A DNA stretch of 64,000 nucleotides from Bradyrhizobium sp. dw_411. GTDB lineage: Bacteria > Pseudomonadota > Alphaproteobacteria > Rhizobiales > Xanthobacteraceae. This document shows positions 60,266-64,000 of the stretch, one piece after another. The stretch spans positions 124,001-188,000 of the forward strand of contig NZ_JAAVUY010000014.1 in NCBI RefSeq assembly GCF_018449695.1. The letters run 5' to 3'. A model generated the notes under the pieces. The model was not told where the DNA came from and did no database searches. It was given only the letters and a program-made list of their open reading frames with translations. Both the position numbers and the translations under genes were made by a program. Position 1 is the first letter of the stretch. The number at the start of each line of letters is the position of its first letter.

Positions 60266-61020
60266 GCGATATCCTGCTTGAGATTCAAAATCTCGAATTG
60301 CGCTATGGCGCGGCCGTCGCGGTGCGGGATATTTCGCTCAAGGTGAAACGCGGCCAGCTTGTTGCCGTCATAGGGAACAACGGCGCCGGCAAGTCGTCGA
60401 TGGTACGCGGAGCCACAGGGCTGGTGCGGCCTTCCGGCGGCAAGGTGTTTTTTCGCGGCGAGGATACCACGACACTCCGCGCCGACCGCAAGGCCGCGCG
60501 CGGCCTCGTGATGGTACCGGAAGGCCGGCTGCTGTTCCCCGATCAAACCGTCGAGGACAATCTGATACTTGGCGCCTATCTCCGTGGCGGCCTGAAAAGC
60601 GAAGGCTCGCGCGCCACGCTCGACAGGGTCCTTGAACTATTTCCACGCCTCCGCGAGCGCATGCAGCAGCAGGCTGGAAGCCTGTCGGGCGGCGAACAGC
60701 AGATGCTGGCGATTGCACGCGGCTTGATGGGTCAACCTGAACTGCTCGTGATCGATGAGGTCTCGCTCGGGTTGGCTCCCAAGATCGTCGATCAACTGAT
60801 GAAGGTACTGGCCGCGCTCAATCAGGAAGGACTAACGATCCTTCTGGTGGAACAACTCGCATCCTATGCACTGGCGATCGCCGATTACGGCTTTGTCGTC
60901 GCCAATGGGCGCATCGCCCATGAAGGCTCCAGCACCGCATTGTCACATAACCCCGACGTGATCGAAGCCTTTCTCGGCAAGAAAAAATCTACCCCTGTCC
61001 CCACGAAGCCCAAGGAGTAA
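60262..61020 (+). CDS. livF: branched-chain-type ABC transporter ATPase LivF
   Basis: The 252-residue ATPase has Walker A GNNGAGKSS (residues 38-46), ARGLVMVPEGRLLFPDQTVEDNL, signature LSGGEQQMLAIARGLMGQPELLVIDEVSLGLAP and the final LIVEQ-type switch (ILLVEQLASYAL). Walker B ends D-E-V rather than the more usual D-E-P. The ATG overlaps the fusion gene stop (ATGA). It would pair with the LivG half of the fusion. Confidence 0.93.
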   Translation: MSDILLEIQNLELRYGAAVAVRDISLKVKRGQLVAVIGNNGAGKSSMVRGATGLVRPSGGKVFFRGEDTTTLRADRKAARGLVMVPEGRLLFPDQTVEDNLILGAYLRGGLKSEGSRATLDRVLELFPRLRERMQQQAGSLSGGEQQMLAIARGLMGQPELLVIDEVSLGLAPKIVDQLMKVLAALNQEGLTILLVEQLASYALAIADYGFVVANGRIAHEGSSTALSHNPDVIEAFLGKKKSTPVPTKPKE

Positions 61021-61022
61021 CC

Positions 61023-61721
61023 ATGGCTCAACGTATCGTCGACCTCAGCCTCACCATCGAAGACAACATGCCCGCGCACAAGCTGTTTCAGCGCCCGGTC
61101 ATTGCCCTGCACATGAGCCACGAAAGCACCAAGGCTGCTAACCTTGGCGTACCCGGCGATCCCATGACGTTCCAGACCAATTTCATCGCCATGCTCGATC
61201 ACGTGGGAACGCATGTCGACGCCTATCGTCACGTCAATCCGAAGGGCGCCCCGGTCGACGAGATGCCACTGGAGACGTTCATGGGCAAAGCCGTCTGTTT
61301 CGATCTCCAGCACATTCCGGATCTCGGGGATATCACCGCTGCAGATATGGAAACGGCGGAAAAGAAGGCCGGCGTCAAGGTGGATGGCCACATCGTGTTG
61401 CTCTGCACCGGCTTCCACAAGCGCAACTATCCGTCGATGGATTCGGTCTGGAAAAATCCGTTGCTGACGGTTGAGGCGACGCGATGGCTGTACGATCGCA
61501 AATCGAAGATGCACGGCGTCGAAGGTCCTTCGACCGACAAGCCGACCGACAACATCTTTGCGCAGCATCGGCTGTGCCGCGATCTCGGCATCAGCCATTG
61601 GGAGTGGCTGGTCAACCTTGAAGAGCTCCTCGGCAAGGGAGAATTCCAGTTCTTCGGCGTGCCGTTGAAGTTCAAGGGCGGTTCCGGCTCACCGGTACGC
61701 GCCTTTGCGGTCCTGAACTGA
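61023..61721 (+). CDS. cyclase family metal-dependent hydrolase
   Basis: The 232-residue member of the cyclase/kynurenine-formamidase-like family (PF04199) has the metal-binding signature HVGTHVDAYRH (His60, His64, Asp66, His70), with Tyr where many members have Pro. Relatives hydrolyse N-formylkynurenine, isatin and related amides. It starts 2 bp past livF and belongs to the operon that ends in an amidase, so the pair could open and hydrolyse an imported cyclic amide. The substrate is inference. Confidence 0.88.
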   Translation: MAQRIVDLSLTIEDNMPAHKLFQRPVIALHMSHESTKAANLGVPGDPMTFQTNFIAMLDHVGTHVDAYRHVNPKGAPVDEMPLETFMGKAVCFDLQHIPDLGDITAADMETAEKKAGVKVDGHIVLLCTGFHKRNYPSMDSVWKNPLLTVEATRWLYDRKSKMHGVEGPSTDKPTDNIFAQHRLCRDLGISHWEWLVNLEELLGKGEFQFFGVPLKFKGGSGSPVRAFAVLN

Positions 61722-61811
61722 CCGCCCGCTCCAACGCGACGGCGAGGTAAAGCCATATAACGAGAAGGTCCGGGAGATATGTTCTTCCGGGCCTCAACCG
61801 GGGCCAGAAAC

Positions 61812-63218
61812 ATGTCCAGCGAATTTGACACCATGAGTGCGATGGAGATGCGCCGGCGTATCGCCGCCAGGGAGATATCACCGGTCGATGTCACACGTCG
61901 GGCGCTGGCCAAAGCCGAAGCGACCCAATCGACGCTCAATGCATTTTATATTCTGATGCCGGAACAGGCCCTCGCCGCGGCGAAAGTCGCTGAAGACGCC
62001 GTCATGAAGGGGGCGCCTCTCGGGGCGATCCATGGCATCCCATTTTCGACCAAGGATCTGATCGCCGTCAAAGGCGTTGGCTACGCCTCGGGCTCGCGCA
62101 CCATGGCGGGCAACGTCGCCACGGTTGATGCACCCTCGGTCGAACGCGCCAAGGCGGCCGGCGGCATCCTGATCGGCAAGACCACGACGAGCGAGTTCGG
62201 CTGTAAGCCGGTGGGCGACAGTCCGCTGACCGGTATCACGCGCAATCCCTGGAATCTGGCGAAGACGCCGGGCGGATCGAGCGCCGGAGCGGCGGCTTCC
62301 GTGGCGGCCGGCATCACGCCGTTCGCGTTGGGAACGGACGGCGGAGGATCCATTCGCATCCCCGCCTCGTTCACCGGCCTGTCAGGCCTCAAGGGACAAT
62401 TCGGGCGGGTCCCGGTGTGGCCGACCTCAGCGACACCCACGCTGGCGCATGTCGGGCCGCTGGCCAGATCGGTAACGGATACGGCGTTGTTGTTCTCGGT
62501 GATCGCGGGCTTCGACCGCCGCGATCCAGCCGGTGTCGCAGGCCCGGTACCCGATGTGCTCGGCGCTTCACGCGCCTCCGTCGCAGGATTGAAAGTCGCT
62601 TACAGTGCCACGCTGGGATACGCGCGGCCCGATCCCGAAGTCCTGAAACTTACCGATCGTGCGGCCCGCACATTCGAGGAGCTCGGATGCCAGGTCGATC
62701 AGGTCGAGAACGTCTTTGAAGCCGATCCTGCCGATCTGTGGACAGCCGAGTTCTACGCGGGCGTCGGAATTCGCCTCCGCTCGTTCATGGAAAATCAGCG
62801 GGAATTGCTGGATCCCGCTGTCGCCGATGTGCTTGCGCCGGCGCTCGATCAGGAGATGCGGGATTATTACACCAAGGTTTTTGCCCGCTACGCCTTGCGG
62901 GACCACGTTCGCGGCTTTTTTGAAAAGTATGACATCCTGATTTCGCCTACTCTCCCCGTGACGTCGCTGGATGCCGGCAAGAATATTCCGGATGCGCTAA
63001 CCGACCGGAATCTCGTTTCCTGGGTTTACTATACCTATCCGTTCAACCTGACGGGCCATCCAGCAGCCTCGGTTTGCGCCGGACTGGCCTCTGACGGCAT
63101 GCCGGTGGGACTGCAGATCATCGGCCGCTCACACCGGGAAGAAGATGTCATCCGCGCCGCGGCCGCCTTTGAACGAACATTCGACCGAGGTTACAACGTC
63201 AAGCCGTTTGAATATTGA
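61812..63218 (+). CDS. amidase signature family enzyme
   Basis: A 468-residue amidase with the complete catalytic triad: Lys81 in FSTKDLIAVKG, cis-Ser156 in PGGSSAGAAASVAAG, and nucleophile Ser180 in GTDGGGSIRIPASFTG. Length and PTLPVTSLDAG are typical of the family, which includes GatA and many small-amide hydrolases. GatA is unlikely because gatB/gatC are absent and the context is a transporter operon. The start at ATG 61812 is preferred; ATG 61779 is possible. The 90-bp gap after the cyclase gene may contain a secondary promoter. Confidence 0.92.
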   Translation: MSSEFDTMSAMEMRRRIAAREISPVDVTRRALAKAEATQSTLNAFYILMPEQALAAAKVAEDAVMKGAPLGAIHGIPFSTKDLIAVKGVGYASGSRTMAGNVATVDAPSVERAKAAGGILIGKTTTSEFGCKPVGDSPLTGITRNPWNLAKTPGGSSAGAAASVAAGITPFALGTDGGGSIRIPASFTGLSGLKGQFGRVPVWPTSATPTLAHVGPLARSVTDTALLFSVIAGFDRRDPAGVAGPVPDVLGASRASVAGLKVAYSATLGYARPDPEVLKLTDRAARTFEELGCQVDQVENVFEADPADLWTAEFYAGVGIRLRSFMENQRELLDPAVADVLAPALDQEMRDYYTKVFARYALRDHVRGFFEKYDILISPTLPVTSLDAGKNIPDALTDRNLVSWVYYTYPFNLTGHPAASVCAGLASDGMPVGLQIIGRSHREEDVIRAAAAFERTFDRGYNVKPFEY

Positions 63219-63247
63219 AACGGCTCTCCGCTGTTGGATTCGCTTCA

Positions 63248-63547
63248 TCACTTGACCGGGAAATGCACCATGGAGACGCCGCCGGACGCGTAGTTGGGGA
63301 CATCGCCCGCAACGGCCTTTCCTTCCGGCGATCCGAGCGCGCTCATCAACGCCGCTTCGCTTTCGAAGTCGGCCTCGAACACGCAGAACGGCGCCTTGCC
63401 GGGCCCCAGCGGCTTGACGTCGAACGCGTAGGTGGCTGATTTCAGGCCCGGAAGCTTGTGCGCCAGCGGCACGTGGGTCTCGACATAGTACTTTTTGAAA
63501 TGCGCCGGGTCTTTCGGCTCGTTGTATGTGACCAGCATTCTGTGCAT
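63248..63547 (-). CDS. EthD family protein
   Basis: The 99-residue product (MHRMLVTYNEPKDPAHFKKYYVETHVPLAHKLPGLK) has the EthD family opening with the conserved Y-x-x-x-H-V-P-L segment, and ends VPNYASGGVSMVHFPVK. Members are small dimeric alpha+beta barrels linked to ether degradation or polyketide-like reactions. GGGAGGAAG precedes the ATG at 63547. It is convergent with the amidase gene and could belong to a separate unit. Confidence 0.88.
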   Translation of the reverse strand: MHRMLVTYNEPKDPAHFKKYYVETHVPLAHKLPGLKSATYAFDVKPLGPGKAPFCVFEADFESEAALMSALGSPEGKAVAGDVPNYASGGVSMVHFPVK

Positions 63548-63716
63548 TGGCTTCCTCCCGGCTTGTTTTGACGCGCCTGTTAGCGGCTGCTCACACAATC
63601 ATAGCATGGCCACGACCCGCAAGGCCTGCGCTGCCGGAATGGCCGGCAGCGGGACCACGCGAATCAAAAGCCCGGCGGATCGAAAGCCCGCGATGGTGTA
63701 ACCTGTGCGGTCGTCG

Positions 63717-64000
63717 TCAGGCCGCTTTGGCTTTCGCCACATGACCGGCGATCGCATCCATCAGCACCGGCGACAGGCAATCATAGGGCTCAAGCCCGAG
63801 CTCCTTGAGGCGCGCCCGGATCGCGGGCATCTCCGACGGATTGACCCCGGTCTCGATCACCGAGGATACGAACGCCGCAAAGCCCGGGGCCGCCGAGCCG
63901 CCTTCGGTGAAGAGTTCGGGATGGATGAAGTCCAGACCGTAGAACGGATGCGCCTTGTTCTCGATGCGGCCGTACATGTGGGTGCCGCACACCTTGCAGG
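63717..64000 (-). CDS. gfa: glutathione-dependent formaldehyde-activating enzyme, C-terminal part (runs off window)
   Basis: The N-terminus is beyond the window edge. The visible part begins CKVCGTHMYGRIENKAHPFYGLDFIHPELFTEGGSAAPGFAAFVSS, the Gfa zinc-binding CxxC and following conserved block; the tail is VLMDAIAGHVAKAKAA. Gfa catalyses or assists the formation of S-hydroxymethylglutathione from formaldehyde and glutathione. Only about half the usual length is visible. Confidence 0.85.
   Translation of the reverse strand, partial: CKVCGTHMYGRIENKAHPFYGLDFIHPELFTEGGSAAPGFAAFVSSVIETGVNPSEMPAIRARLKELGLEPYDCLSPVLMDAIAGHVAKAKAA

Noticed and set aside
61812..63218. Calling the amidase gatA
   Set aside because: The triad is shared by all amidase-signature enzymes. 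No gatB or gatC is nearby and the operon is a transporter operon.
1..64000. CRISPR arrays, tRNA/rRNA genes, insertion sequences, prophage
   Set aside because: No regularly spaced direct repeats, no tRNA-like cloverleaf with CCA end, no transposase, integrase or phage structural genes were seen. All repeats found are palindromic intergenic elements.

Overview
The window looks like chromosome of an alphaproteobacterium of the Nitrobacteraceae (Bradyrhizobium, Rhodopseudomonas, Tardiphaga or Afipia type). I base this on high GC content, an ornithine decarboxylase with homospermidine synthase, a DUF2336 protein, a Flp pilin, and several palindromic intergenic repeat families typical of that group. 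The genus is inference. I see no rRNA, tRNA, CRISPR array, prophage, transposase or plasmid origin. The region is metabolic and transport chromosome, broken by palindromic repeats.

Layout. 0-14 kb: end of a Tat-type substrate-binding protein gene overlapping hemH, a MAPEG membrane protein, a PAS-PAS-GGDEF-EAL c-di-GMP protein followed by a DUF2336 protein, an isonitrile-hydratase-like gene divergent from a GlxA-type regulator with duplicated 36-bp operator-like elements, a second AraC regulator, a DUF1007 protein and an M3 peptidase. 14-18.4 kb: polyamine block (ornithine decarboxylase behind a long structured leader, GNAT, Rid protein, homospermidine synthase). 18.5-20.6 kb: small orphan genes, acetoacetate decarboxylase and three palindromic repeats. 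20.7-25.6 kb: zinc operon on the minus strand (His-rich mini-protein, ABC ATPase, permease, binding protein, COG0523 GTPase, WD40 protein) behind a Zur-like palindrome. 25.6-31.3 kb: crcB, sodB, GNAT, DUF2147, DUF3095, htpG.

31.4-36.5 kb: C4-dicarboxylate module (lyase, dctA, fumC) divergent from a GntR/HutC regulator. 36.5-41.7 kb: an uncharacterised acyl-carrier-protein cassette (SDR reductase, ANL adenylating enzyme, ACP, GNAT-fold protein, FATP-type acyl-CoA synthetase). 41.9-46.4 kb: Flp pilin, a small conserved protein, a Bug/TctC-type binding protein and an EmrAB efflux pair. 46.4-54.9 kb: a repeat-rich island, a tautomerase, an SDR divergent from another GlxA regulator, an SsuABC-like transporter with a class II aldolase, and a luciferase-like monooxygenase. 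55-63.2 kb: LysR regulator divergent from a branched-chain-type ABC operon with a LivM-LivG fusion, ending in a cyclase-family hydrolase and an amidase. The window closes with an EthD protein and the C-terminal part of a glutathione-dependent formaldehyde-activating enzyme.

How the genes work together: three blocks read as self-contained systems (zinc acquisition, C4-dicarboxylate use, and uptake plus hydrolysis of an unknown amide). The ACP cassette and the structured ornithine decarboxylase leader are the least explained parts.
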